Position numbers and translations under genes: made by a program. From assembly GCF_000633395.1 (NCBI RefSeq), contig NZ_AYMU01000029.1, positions 1 to 64,000 on the forward strand: a stretch of 64,000 nucleotides of DNA. Reading direction: 5' to 3'. This DNA comes from Pseudomonas sp. PH1b (GTDB lineage Bacteria > Pseudomonadota > Gammaproteobacteria > Pseudomonadales > Pseudomonadaceae). The notes beneath the pieces were generated by a model that saw only the letters and a program-made list of their open reading frames with translations, did no database searches and was not told where the DNA came from. Positions 25,062 to 34,400 of the stretch are shown here, one piece after another (position 1 is the stretch's first letter; the number at the start of each line of letters is the position of its first letter).

Positions 25062-26432
25062 TCACTGCAGCCAGTGCCAGAGCAGCAAAGTACCCGCCAG
25101 GCCCACCAGCGAGACGATACTTTGCAGCACCGACCAGACCCAGAGCGTCTGCTTGAGCTGCAGGCCGAAGTACTCACGCACCATCCAGAACCCGGCATCG
25201 TTCACATGGCAGAAGAACACCGAGCCTGCGCCAATGGCCAGGGCCACCAGGGAGCTCTGGGTGGCCGCCAGCCCGGCCATCATCGGCGCCAGGATACCCG
25301 CGGTCGTGGTGGTGGCCACTGTCGCCGAGCCGGTGGCCTGGCGCAGGGCCACGGCAATCAGCCAGGCCAGGAGGATATAGGGCAGGTGCGCACCTTCAGC
25401 GACCTTGCTGATGGTCTGGCTGACCCCGGCGTCCAGCAGGGTCTGCTTGAGCCCGCCACCGGCACCGATGGTCAGCAGCAGCACGGCAATTGGCGCCAGG
25501 CTCTTGCGCAAGGTGCCGCCCACCTGGTCCCGGGCCATGCCATTGGCCCAGCCCAGGCAGATCACCGCAGCGATCACCGCGATGCCCAGGGCGATCAACG
25601 GCTCGCCGAGAAACCTCAGGGTCAGGGCCAGGGTGTTTTCCGGGCTCATGGCCACCTTGGCCAGGGTGCTGCCGAGCATCAGCAGCACCGGCAGCAGGAT
25701 GATCAGCAGCGACACCGCGAAGCTCGGCTGGCGCGGTGCCTTGGGTGGGGCACTGAACAGGGCGCCAAGCTCTGCCGGTTCCTCCACCTGCATCCGTTTG
25801 GACAGCCAGTTGCCATACAGCGGGCCGGCCAGGATCACCGCGGGTACGGCGATGCTGAACCCCAGCAGCATGGTCAGGCCAAGGTCGGCGTGCAGGGCGC
25901 TGACCGCAATCAGCGGCCCCGGGTGCGGTGGCATCAGGGCGTGCAGGGTGGTCATCCCGGCCAGGGCCGGGATGGCGATTTTCAGCAGGGGCAGGCCCGA
26001 GCGACGGGCCATGACGAAGATGATCGGCACCATCATCACCAGCCCCACTTCGAAGAACAGCGGCAGGCCGATGACCATCGCCACCAGGGCCATGACCCAG
26101 GGCAGCGATTTGCCCTTGCCCAGCCCCAGCAGGGTGGAGGCGATGCGGTCGGCGGCGCCGGACTCGGCCATCAGCGCACCGAGCATCGAGCCCAGAGCGA
26201 TGATGATTCCGGCTTCGCCGAGAATCGCCCCGGCGCCCTTGCTGAAGGCCTTGGCCACCTCTTCCGGCGGCAGGCCGGCGCCAACCCCGGCGATGAAGGT
26301 GCCGATCAGGATCGACAGGAAGGGCGGCAGTTTGGTGGCGCTGATCAGCACGATGATGCTGGCAATGGCCAGCAGGCAGCAGAGGATCAGGCGGGTGTCA
26401 TGCACCATCCAGGCGACAGTCGATACTTCCAA
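25062..26432 (-). CDS. gntP: GntP-family gluconate/sugar-acid permease
   Basis: 456 aa from a TTG at 26432 that has GAGGAG 8 nt upstream; a longer ORF to 26480 has a polar N-terminus unlike the family. About 12-14 hydrophobic segments are seen. Typical motifs include GLPLFFEVGLVMMVPI and HALMPPHPGPLIAV. GntP proteins carry gluconate or related sugar acids with protons. No gluconate kinase or dehydratase gene is adjacent. It is divergent from czcD. Confidence 0.9.
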   Translation of the reverse strand: MEVSTVAWMVHDTRLILCCLLAIASIIVLISATKLPPFLSILIGTFIAGVGAGLPPEEVAKAFSKGAGAILGEAGIIIALGSMLGALMAESGAADRIASTLLGLGKGKSLPWVMALVAMVIGLPLFFEVGLVMMVPIIFVMARRSGLPLLKIAIPALAGMTTLHALMPPHPGPLIAVSALHADLGLTMLLGFSIAVPAVILAGPLYGNWLSKRMQVEEPAELGALFSAPPKAPRQPSFAVSLLIILLPVLLMLGSTLAKVAMSPENTLALTLRFLGEPLIALGIAVIAAVICLGWANGMARDQVGGTLRKSLAPIAVLLLTIGAGGGLKQTLLDAGVSQTISKVAEGAHLPYILLAWLIAVALRQATGSATVATTTTAGILAPMMAGLAATQSSLVALAIGAGSVFFCHVNDAGFWMVREYFGLQLKQTLWVWSVLQSIVSLVGLAGTLLLWHWLQ

Positions 26433-26749
26433 GGCAGGGCTCCTCAATCGGCTATTTTTCTTTGTTACGTTTTGTTTCACTTTTTCGGAGCATACCTGAG
26501 GTGCCCGATACAGAGGGCCTTTGCCCGTTTTTGGTGCATTAAGTAGCCTGCTAACGATCCCGCCAGCTGATTTCCCCCTGTGGTTCGGGCTCAGCCCTCT
26601 GCTGTTGCCACCGCACCGCGATCAACCGGCCCGGGAAACTCCAGCACAGATAACCGCCGGATGGCGGGCCGATGACAATCTGCTTATCCAGGGCAGACGC
26701 GAAGGGCAATCGAACTATCATCAGGTTTTCGGTCAGCGGAGGTTGTTCC
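26433..26749. promoter_or_regulatory. Divergent gntP/czcD promoter region
   Basis: 317 bp. The half near gntP is AT-rich (26455-26495) and is the probable gntP promoter. The czcD ribosome site CGGAGG lies at 26737-26742. The only other content is a possible small minus-strand ORF (26551-26721), listed separately. Confidence 0.5.
26551..26721 (-). CDS. Possible small protein in the gntP/czcD gap
   Basis: 56 aa from an ATG at 26721 (MIVRLPFASALDKQ), or 66 aa from 26751. About two thirds of third codon positions are G or C, lower than in the flanking genes but above chance for this DNA. Neither start has a Shine-Dalgarno sequence. There is no signal peptide or known motif. It could equally be a chance frame in the promoter region. 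Confidence 0.3.
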   Translation of the reverse strand: MIVRLPFASALDKQIVIGPPSGGYLCWSFPGRLIAVRWQQQRAEPEPQGEISWRDR

Positions 26750-27646
26750 ATGGGCGCAGGACACAGTCATGGCGAGGTACGGGCCGGGCATGAACGCAAG
26801 TTGTGGCTGGCCCTGGGGTTGACCGGCAGTTTCATGATCGCCGAGGTCATCGGCGCCTTTGTCACCGGCAGCCTGGCGCTGCTGTCGGATGCCGCGCACA
26901 TGCTCACCGACACGCTGGCACTGGCCATTTCCCTGGTGGCGATCCAGGTGGCCAAGCGTTCGGCCGACCGCAAGCGCACCTTCGGCTATGCCCGCTTTGA
27001 AATCCTCGCCGCCGCGTTCAACGCCTTGCTGTTGTTCGTGGTGGCGTTCTACATCCTCTACGAGGCCTGGCAACGGCTGCAGGCACCGGCCGAGATCCAG
27101 TCCATGGGCATGCTGGTGATCGCGGTGCTGGGGTTGATCGTCAACCTGATCTCCATGCGCCTGCTGGCCTCGGCCAGCACGGAAAGCCTCAACGTCAAGG
27201 GCGCGTACCTGGAGGTCTGGAGCGACATGCTCGGCTCGTTGGGGGTGATCATCGCCGCGCTGGTGATCATGTTCACCGGCTGGGGCTGGGTCGATTCCCT
27301 GGTGGCCGCGGCCATTGGCTTCTGGGTCTTGCCCCGGACCTGGACCCTGCTCAAGGAAAGCATGAACGTGTTGCTGCAAGGGGTGCCGGACGGGATCGAC
27401 ATCGATCAGGTGGAGCAGGCCATGCGCGCAGTGCCTGGGGTCAGCGAGGTGCATGACCTGCACATCTGGGCCCTGACCAGTGGCAAGAACGTGCTCAGTG
27501 CACACCTGGTGGCACAGTTGGAGGGGCGTGACGAGCAAGCGATCCTGGCGCAGGTCAGCGAGTTGCTGCAGGAGCGGTTCGAGATCGCCCACGTCACCTT
27601 GCAGGTGGAGCAGGCGGGATTTCACCAGCAGTTGCCCGAGCATTGA
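26750..27646 (+). CDS. czcD: CzcD, cation diffusion facilitator (Zn/Cd/Co efflux)
   Basis: 298 aa from the ATG at 26750, with CGGAGG 7 nt upstream. Six hydrophobic segments are followed by a cytoplasmic ferredoxin-like domain. The metal site shows HxxxD in helix 2 (LLSDAAHMLTD) and, in helix 5, ExxxD (YLEVWSDMLGS) rather than the HxxxD of many zinc CDF proteins. An N-terminal GHSHG adds histidines. It exports divalent metals from cytoplasm to periplasm in exchange for protons. It converges with czcR, so it is part of the metal island. Confidence 0.92.
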   Translation: MGAGHSHGEVRAGHERKLWLALGLTGSFMIAEVIGAFVTGSLALLSDAAHMLTDTLALAISLVAIQVAKRSADRKRTFGYARFEILAAAFNALLLFVVAFYILYEAWQRLQAPAEIQSMGMLVIAVLGLIVNLISMRLLASASTESLNVKGAYLEVWSDMLGSLGVIIAALVIMFTGWGWVDSLVAAAIGFWVLPRTWTLLKESMNVLLQGVPDGIDIDQVEQAMRAVPGVSEVHDLHIWALTSGKNVLSAHLVAQLEGRDEQAILAQVSELLQERFEIAHVTLQVEQAGFHQQLPEH

Positions 27647-27697
27647 GCCCGATGCCGGTCTGCTTCCGGGCAGGTTCGCTGCAGCGGGCCCGGGCCC

Positions 27698-28372
27698 TCA
27701 GTCGCGCTCTTCGAGCACGTAGCCGACGCCGCGCAAGGTATGGATCAGCTTGGTCTCGAACGGGTCGTCGATCTTGGCTCGCAAGCGGCGGATCGACACC
27801 TCCACCACGTTGGTGTCGCAGTCGAAATTCATGTCCCAGACAAAGGAGATGATCTGGGTGCGAGACAGCACCACGCCACTCTGGCGCATCAGCAAGTGCA
27901 GCAGGGCGAACTCCTTGGTGGTCAGGTCAATGCGACGCTTGCCACGAAACGCCCGGTGCCGGCCCTGGTCCAGCTCCAGGTCGGCCACCCGCAGCACGTC
28001 CGGTACCGGCGCCTGCTCGCTGCGGCGCATCAGGGTGCGGATCCGGGCCAGCAGTTCGGGGAACTCGAAAGGCTTGACCAGGTAGTCGTCGGCGCCCAGG
28101 TCCAGGCCCCTGATCTTGTCGGCCAGCCGCCCCTGGGCGGTGAGCATCATGACCCGGGTGTTGCTGTTCTCGCGGATCTGGCACAGCACTCCCCAGCCGT
28201 CGATCTGCGGCAGGTTGACGTCGAGGATCACCAGGTCATAGGCATGCTGGCGCGTCAGGTGCAGACCGTCCGCGCCGGTGTTGGCGCAGTCCACTACATA
28301 GCCGCTTTCAGTCAACCCCTGATGCAGGTAGTCGGCGGTCTTGAGTTCGTCTTCGATGACCAGAATACGCAT
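27698..28372 (-). CDS. czcR: CzcR, OmpR-family heavy-metal response regulator
   Basis: 224 aa. The receiver domain has Asp8, Asp51 (LVILDVNLP) and the KPFEFPELLAR segment; the C-terminal winged helix has TTKEFALLHLL and NVVEVSIRRLR. It belongs to the CzcR/CopR group that responds to Zn, Cd, Co or Cu. A sensor kinase gene would normally follow directly, but only 51 bp separate the stop from the convergent czcD. The kinase must be encoded elsewhere or is missing. It is divergent from czcCBA. Confidence 0.93.
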   Translation of the reverse strand: MRILVIEDELKTADYLHQGLTESGYVVDCANTGADGLHLTRQHAYDLVILDVNLPQIDGWGVLCQIRENSNTRVMMLTAQGRLADKIRGLDLGADDYLVKPFEFPELLARIRTLMRRSEQAPVPDVLRVADLELDQGRHRAFRGKRRIDLTTKEFALLHLLMRQSGVVLSRTQIISFVWDMNFDCDTNVVEVSIRRLRAKIDDPFETKLIHTLRGVGYVLEERD

Positions 28373-28564
28373 GTTGATGAGACTCTCGGAGGATAAAGGG
28401 CAGTCGGCACTGCACCCTGTGAATAACTATCTCAGTAGTCGTGAAGTTGGCCGGCTTATCGTTTTGTTGATGTTTATATTGCGCGTCGAAGTGTTATTGA
28501 AATAACCCCGTGAACGCTGTTTGAAGGCCGTGATGTTAATACAGAACCTTGATCCAGAGCCTTT

Positions 28565-28582
28565 GCTAACGGATTTGTAATC
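28565..28582. promoter_or_regulatory. Candidate CzcR/CopR-type operator
   Basis: GCTAAC-N6-GTAATC, a near match to the CATTAC-N6-GTAATG inverted repeat found upstream of the ptrA-like gene at 36923-36940. It lies about 190 bp from both the czcR and czcC starts. Inferred from comparison within the window. Confidence 0.45.
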
Positions 28583-28620
28583 TTTGCGCCACCCTGTTGA
28601 TAAGGAGTGAAAGTTAAAGT

Positions 28621-28679
28621 TGGCCGATATTGAAACTCTCCCTTTGAATAAGCGGGATGTGGCAGTTTCATATCGGTCA
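28621..28679 (+). promoter_or_regulatory. Long inverted repeat in the czcC leader
   Basis: The left arm (28621-28637) and right arm (28664-28679) pair over about 16 bp with one mismatch and one bulge, around a 26-nt loop. If transcribed it would form a stable hairpin in the czcCBA leader mRNA. It is followed 7 nt later by a second, shorter hairpin. Confidence 0.5.
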
Positions 28680-28686
28680 GGCTGGG

Positions 28687-28708
28687 TTGTTGAAGTGCAT
28701 TTCAACAA
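28687..28708 (+). promoter_or_regulatory. Short perfect inverted repeat in the czcC leader
   Basis: TTGTTGAA (28687-28694) and TTCAACAA (28701-28708) with a 6-nt spacer GTGCAT. It lies 63 bp before the czcC start. It could be an operator or an mRNA hairpin. Confidence 0.5.
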
Positions 28709-28770
28709 GTATCGATAGGTTCCGCCGCGCCTTCGCAGAAACCTTGCCTTTGTAGGGGCCGGAACCTGTT

Positions 28771-30021
28771 ATGTCGACTTTCCCGAGAACACCGCTCCGG
28801 GCCGCCCGGAGCTGCGCCTTGATGCTTTTGCTGGCCCTGGCGAGCCAGCCTTTGCGCGCCGCTGAACCCACCTCATTGAGCCTCGACACGGCCCTGGCCC
28901 AGGCCTTGGCCAACAACCCCGAACTGGCCGCTGCCGCCTGGGAAATCGATATCGCCCAGGGGGCCCGCCAGCAGGCCGGATTGATTCCCAACCCGGTGCT
29001 CTCGGTGGACGCCGAGGACACCCGGCGCGATTCGCGCACCACCTCGATCAAGCTCAGCCAGGCCCTGGAACTGGGGGGCAAGCGTGGCGCCCGGGTCGAG
29101 GTGGCCAGTCGCGGCCAGGAGCTGGCCGCCCTGGAACTGGAGCGTCGGCGCAACCAGCTGCGGGCCGATGTCCTGGAGGCTTATTCCTCGGCCCAGCGGG
29201 CCCAGGAGCGTACCCAGCTGGCCGGGCGTTCCCTGGCTCTGGCCGAACGCGGGGTCAGTGTGGCCCAGGGCCGGGTCAACGCGGGCAAGGCCTCGCCGGT
29301 GGAAGCCACGCGGGCCCAGGTGCAGTTGGCCGAGGTGCGCCTGGAACTGAGCCGTGGGCAGATGGAGCAGGACAATGCCTATCGGCGCCTGGCCATGGTT
29401 ACAGGCACCGCGACCACGGACTTTGCCTCGGTGCAGGAGCAGTCGCTGATAGTGGCCTCGGTGCCGGCGTCGGCGCAGTTGCTGGATCGCCTGCCGCAAA
29501 CCCCGGAGCTGCGCCTGGCGGAGCAGGAGATCGTGCAGCGCGAGGCTTCCCTGGGGCTGGAAAAGGCCCAGCGGATTCCCGATCTGGATGTCAGCTTCGG
29601 CAGTCAGTACGACGCCAGCACCCGTGAGCGGATCAACTTGGTGGGGGTGTCGATGCCCTTGCCGCTGTTCAACCGCAACCAGGGCAATGTGCTGTCCGCC
29701 GCCCGGCGGGCCGATCAGGCCCGAGACCTGCGCAACGCCACCGAGTTGCGCCTGCGCACTGAAACCCGCCAGGCCCTGGAGCAATGGAACACCGCCCGGG
29801 GTGAGGTGCTGTCATTCAACCAGACCATCCTGCCCGGTGCTCAAACTGCAGTGGACAGCGCCACCCGCGGGTTCGAGATGGGCAAGTTCAGTTTCATCGA
29901 TGTCCTCGATGCCCAGCGCACGCTGATCAACGCGCGCAGCCAGTACCTTGCCGCGGTGGCGCAAACCACTGACGCCTGGGTGCGGATCGAACGTATCTAC
30001 GGGGATCTGCGCCGTTGGTGA
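28771..30021 (+). CDS. czcC: CzcC, outer-membrane factor of the heavy-metal RND pump
   Basis: 416 aa. A signal peptide (about residues 1-31, ending LRA) precedes two TolC-type repeats rich in Ala, Leu, Arg and Gln, seen in LDTALAQALANNPELAAAAWEI and in the second-half ELRLAEQEIVQREASLGLEK region. CzcC forms the outer-membrane channel of the CzcCBA complex, which exports Zn, Cd and Co. Its TGA overlaps the GTG of a small ORF. This is the first gene of the operon, after a structured leader. Confidence 0.93.
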   Translation: MSTFPRTPLRAARSCALMLLLALASQPLRAAEPTSLSLDTALAQALANNPELAAAAWEIDIAQGARQQAGLIPNPVLSVDAEDTRRDSRTTSIKLSQALELGGKRGARVEVASRGQELAALELERRRNQLRADVLEAYSSAQRAQERTQLAGRSLALAERGVSVAQGRVNAGKASPVEATRAQVQLAEVRLELSRGQMEQDNAYRRLAMVTGTATTDFASVQEQSLIVASVPASAQLLDRLPQTPELRLAEQEIVQREASLGLEKAQRIPDLDVSFGSQYDASTRERINLVGVSMPLPLFNRNQGNVLSAARRADQARDLRNATELRLRTETRQALEQWNTARGEVLSFNQTILPGAQTAVDSATRGFEMGKFSFIDVLDAQRTLINARSQYLAAVAQTTDAWVRIERIYGDLRRW

Positions 30022-30203
30022 AAGCCTGGCTGTTTGGCCTGGCGTGCATCGCCGCGTTGCTGCTCGGCGACCGCAACGGCGCGCCGCCAGTGCCCGGCGA
30101 CGAACCGCCCCGGCACTGGTGCGTGCACGAGTGGCACCGGGCCCTTGGCGAATTCTTTTTCCGTCTACCTCATGAGGCTGCGCCTGGCGCCGCCGACCCT
30201 TGA
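30018..30203 (+). CDS. Small hydrophobic-start protein between czcC and czcB
   Basis: 61 aa from a GTG at 30018 that overlaps the czcC stop (GTGA). The N-terminal 16 residues (KAWLFGLACIAALLLG) look like a signal sequence or membrane anchor. The remainder is Pro/His-rich (HWCVHEWHRALGEFFFRLPH) and could bind metal through its histidines and cysteine. It ends 17 bp before czcB. Overlap, position and composition support a real gene, but it is short and I do not recognise a family. Confidence 0.5.
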   Translation: MKAWLFGLACIAALLLGDRNGAPPVPGDEPPRHWCVHEWHRALGEFFFRLPHEAAPGAADP

Positions 30204-30220
30204 TTCCTTCAGGAGCACCC

Positions 30221-31405
30221 ATGGACAAAAAACGCAGCCTCGTTGTGGCCATCACGGCAGTGGCCGGCCTGGGCCTGGCGGCCTTGCTGCTACCGGACCT
30301 GTTTGCCAATCCGGCCCCCGCCAGCATCCAGGCTTCCGCCGCCCCCGAGCAGGCCGGGCATGCCGAGGAAGAACCGGAAGGTCACCTGGAACTCAGTGCC
30401 GAGCAGATCAAGAGCGCCGGGATCGAGTTGGCCGCAGCCGGTCCCCGGGCAATCAGCCGGCTGATCAGCCTGCCGGGAGAAATCCGTTTCGACGAAGACC
30501 GCACCTCGCACATCGTGCCGCGGGCCGCCGGGGTGGTGGAGACGGTGCAAGCCAACCTCGGTCAGAGCGTGAAGAAGGGCGACCTGCTGGCGGTCATCGC
30601 CAGCCAGCAGATTTCCGACCTGCGCAGCGAGCTGGCCGCAGCCGGTCGACGGGTCGAACTGGCCCGTACCACCTTCGAGCGTGAGCGCCAGTTGTGGAAG
30701 GACCAGATTTCCGCCGAGCAGGACTACCTGCTGGCTCGCCAATCCTTGCAAGAGGCGGAGATTGCCCTCAACAACGCCCGGCAGAAGATGAACGCCCTGA
30801 GTGGCAGCGCCCAGCTGGCGGGGGGCAATCGCTATGAAATGCGCGCGCCGTTCGACGGCGTGGTGGTGGAAAAACACTTGAGTGTCGGCGAAGTGGTCAG
30901 CGAGACCAGCGCGGCGTTCACCCTGTCGGACCTGTCCCAGGTCTGGGTCACGTTCGGTGTGTTCCCCAAGGACTTGAACAAGGTCCAGGTCGGCAAGCCG
31001 GTGCTGGTTCATTCCACCGAACTGGGCACCCAGGTACAGGGGCGGGTGGCCTATGTCGGCAGCCTGCTGGGGGAGCAGACCCGGACCGCCACGGTGCGGG
31101 TCACGGTGCCCAACCCCGACGATGCCTGGCGCCCGGGGCTGTTTGTCGCGGTACAGGTGGCGACCGACAGCTATGAGGCCGAGGTGGTGGTGCCGCAGAG
31201 CGCGATCCAGACCGTGGAAGACAAACCCTCGGTGTTCGTGCGCAACGCCGAAGGCTTCCAGGCCACGCCGGTGGTGCTGGGGGGCAGTGAGGCGGGCTTC
31301 GTCGAAATCAAGCAAGGGCTGGAGGCCGGGGCCCAGGTGGCCACGACCGGCAGCTTCATCCTCAAGTCCGAACTGGGCAAGGGCTCGGCCGAACACGGCC
31401 ATTGA
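30221..31405 (+). CDS. czcB: CzcB, periplasmic adaptor of the heavy-metal RND pump
   Basis: 394 aa from the ATG at 30221, with AGGAG 6 nt upstream. An N-terminal signal/anchor helix (about residues 8-24) is followed by a variable linker (HAEEEPEGH), a barrel-sandwich hybrid half (RAAGVVETVQANLGQSVKKGD), a helical hairpin and the second lipoyl half (RYEMRAPFDGVVVEKHLSVGE). Membrane-fusion proteins of this kind link CzcA to CzcC and can hand metal to the pump. It is followed 43 bp later by czcA. Confidence 0.94.
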   Translation: MDKKRSLVVAITAVAGLGLAALLLPDLFANPAPASIQASAAPEQAGHAEEEPEGHLELSAEQIKSAGIELAAAGPRAISRLISLPGEIRFDEDRTSHIVPRAAGVVETVQANLGQSVKKGDLLAVIASQQISDLRSELAAAGRRVELARTTFERERQLWKDQISAEQDYLLARQSLQEAEIALNNARQKMNALSGSAQLAGGNRYEMRAPFDGVVVEKHLSVGEVVSETSAAFTLSDLSQVWVTFGVFPKDLNKVQVGKPVLVHSTELGTQVQGRVAYVGSLLGEQTRTATVRVTVPNPDDAWRPGLFVAVQVATDSYEAEVVVPQSAIQTVEDKPSVFVRNAEGFQATPVVLGGSEAGFVEIKQGLEAGAQVATTGSFILKSELGKGSAEHGH

Positions 31406-31448
31406 TTCGCTGCACTACCGAGCGGCTTCACCTACAGAGTGACTTCCC

Positions 31449-34400
31449 ATGTTTGAACGCATCATTCAATTCGCCATCGAGCAGCGCCTGATCGTGCTGC
31501 TTGCGGTGCTGCTGATGGCCGGGGTGGGCATCGCCAGCTACCAGAAACTGCCGATCGACGCGGTGCCGGACATCACCAACGTCCAGGTCCAGGTCAACGC
31601 CTCGATGCCCGGCTATTCGCCGCTGGAAACCGAGCAGCGCATCACCTACCCGGTGGAGGTGGCGATGGCCGGCCTGCCGGGGCTGGAGCAGACCCGTTCG
31701 ACCTCACGCTCGGGCCTGTCCCAGGTCACGGTGATCTTCAAGGAAGGCACCGACCTGTACTTCGCCCGCCAATTGGTCAACGAACGCCTGCAAGTGGCCC
31801 GCGAGCAATTGCCCGAAGGGGTGGAGGCGAGCATGGGGCCGATCTCCACCGGCCTGGGCGAGATCTTCTTCTGGACCGTGGAGGCCGAGGAGGGCGCACT
31901 CAAGGAAGACGGCACGCCCTACACCCCGACCGACCTGCGGGTGATCCAGGACTGGGTGATTGCCCCGCAACTGCGCAACGTGCCGGGCGTGGCTGAGATC
32001 AACACCATCGGCGGTTTTGCCAAGGTCTACCAGATCGCCCCGGACCCCAAGCGCCTGGCAGCCTACAACCTGAGCCTGACCGACCTGATGACCGCCCTGG
32101 AGCGCAACAACGCCAACGTCGGCGCCGGCTACATCGAGCGCAACGGCCAGCAGTTGCTGATTCGCGCGCCGGGCCAGGTCAAGTCCATCGAAGACATCGC
32201 CAACATCGTGATCAACACCGTGGACGGCACCTCGATCCGTGTCAGCAACGTGGCGACCGTGGACATCGGCCGTGAGCTGCGCACCGGCGCGGCCACCGAA
32301 AACGGCCGTGAAGTGGTGCTTGGCACGGTGTTCATGCTGGTGGGGGAAAACAGCCGCACGGTGTCCCAGGTGGTCGGCGCCAAGCTGGCGGAAATCAACC
32401 GCTCGCTGCCCAAGGGCGTGATGGCGGTGACCGTCTACGACCGCACCAACCTGGTGGACAAGGCCGTGGCCACGGTGAAGAAGAACCTCATCGAAGGCGC
32501 GTTGCTGGTCATCGCCATCCTGTTCCTGTTCCTGGGCAATATCCGGGCAGCGCTGATCACCGCGATGGTGATCCCCCTGGCCATGCTGTTCACCTTTACC
32601 GGGATGTTCACCAACAAGGTCAGCGCCAACCTGATGAGCCTGGGGGCACTGGATTTCGGGATCATCGTCGACGGCGCAGTGGTGATCGTCGAGAACGCCA
32701 TCCGCCGCCTGGCCCATGCACAGCAGCACCACGGGCGGATGCTGACCCGCTCCGAACGCCTGCACGAAGTCTTTGCCGCGGCTAAGGAAGCCCGGCGTGC
32801 GCTGATCTACGGGCAGTTGATCATCATGGTGGTGTACCTGCCGATCTTTGCCTTGTCCGGAGTGGCCGGGAAGATGTTCCACCCGATGGCCTTCACCGTG
32901 GTGATCGCCTTGCTGGGGGCGATGATTCTCTCGGTGACGTTCGTTCCGGCAGCCATTGCGCTGTTCGTCACCGGCAAGGTCAAGGAAGAAGAGAACTTGG
33001 TCATGCGCAGTGCCCGGCGTGGTTACGAGCCGGTGCTCAACTGGGTCATGAGCCATCGCTCCCTGGCCTTTGGCCTGGCGTTCCTCAGCGTGCTCCTGTC
33101 GGGCCTGGTGGCCAGCCGCATGGGCAGTGAATTCATTCCCAGCCTGAGCGAGGGCGACTTCGCCCAGCAGGCGATGCGCGTGCCCGATGCCAGCCTCACC
33201 CAATCGGTGGAGATGCAAAAGACCCTGGAAAAGGCCCTGGTGGCCCAGGTGCCGGAAATCGAGCGGGTGTTCGCCCGTACCGGCACCGCCGAGATCGCGT
33301 CCGACGTGATGCCGCCGAACATCTCCGATGCCTACCTGATGCTCAAGCCCAAGGACCAGTGGCCGGACCCGCGCAAGTCGCGCGAGGCGATCATTGCCGA
33401 TATCGAGCGGGTCAGTAACAGCCTGCCGGGCAACGTCTATGAACTGTCGCAACCGATCCAGCTGCGCTTCAACGAGCTGATTTCCGGGGTGCGCAGCGAT
33501 GTCGCAGTGAAGGTCTTCGGCGATGACATGGACGTGCTGAACAAGACCGCTGAAGAGATCTCGCAGACCTTGCAGAAGATCGATGGCGCCGCTGAAGTGA
33601 AGGTGCAGCAGACCTCCGGCCTGCCGGTGCTGACGGTGAATGTCGACCGCGACAAGGCTGCGCGTTTCGGCCTCAACGTCGGCGATGTGCAGGACGCCGT
33701 GGCGATTGCCGTCGGTGGACGCAAGGCCGGCATCCTGTATGAGGGCGACCGTCGCTTCGACATGCTGGTGCGCATGTCCGACAAGCTGCGCACCGATATC
33801 GACGGGCTGTCGCGGTTGCTGATTCCGGTGGCAGCCACGGCGGGCAGCAGCAATGGCCAGTTGGGTTTCATTGCCCTGTCGGAAGTGGCCAGCGTCGACC
33901 TGGTGCTCGGCCCGGCCCAGGTCAGCCGCGAGAACGGCAAGCGCCTGGTGATCGTCAGCGCCAACGTGCGGGGGCGTGACATGGGCTCCTTTGTCGAGGA
34001 GGCCACCCAAGCGATCGCTGACCAGGTGCAGATCCCGAGTGGCTACTGGATCACCTGGGGCGGCCAGTTCGAGCAGTTGCAGGAAGCCTCCCAGCGCCTG
34101 GAGATCGTGGTGCCGGTGGCGCTGCTGCTGGTGTTCGGCTTGCTGTTCATGATGTTCAACAACCTCAAGGACGGCCTGCTGGTGTTCACCGGCATTCCCT
34201 TCGCCCTCACTGGCGGGATCATGGCCCTGTGGCTGCGGGACATTCCTTTGTCGATCTCGGCGGGGGTGGGGTTCATCGCCCTGTCAGGGGTGGCGGTGCT
34301 CAATGGCCTGGTGATGATTGCCTTCATCCGCAACCTGCGTGAAGAAGGGCGGATGCTGTCGGTGGCGGTCAACGAGGGGGCGCTGACCCGTCTGCGCCCG

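Larger units (their letters stand above)
28373..28770. promoter_or_regulatory. Divergent czcR/czcCBA control region
   Basis: 398 bp without a gene, noticeably more AT-rich than its surroundings between about 28430 and 28690. It contains a candidate metal-response box (28565-28582), a long imperfect inverted repeat (28621-28679) and a perfect short one (28687-28708). The two inverted repeats lie in the expected czcC leader. Confidence 0.7.

Noticed and set aside
24600..26546. 648-codon plus-strand frame opposite the LprI and gntP genes
   Set aside because: Crosses two genes and their intergenic region on the opposite strand, with His/Gln/Gly-rich shadow composition.
31704..34010. 768-codon minus-strand frame opposite czcA
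   Set aside because: Shadow frame with a composition dominated by His, Gln, Gly and Asp and no motif; czcA on the other strand is unmistakable.
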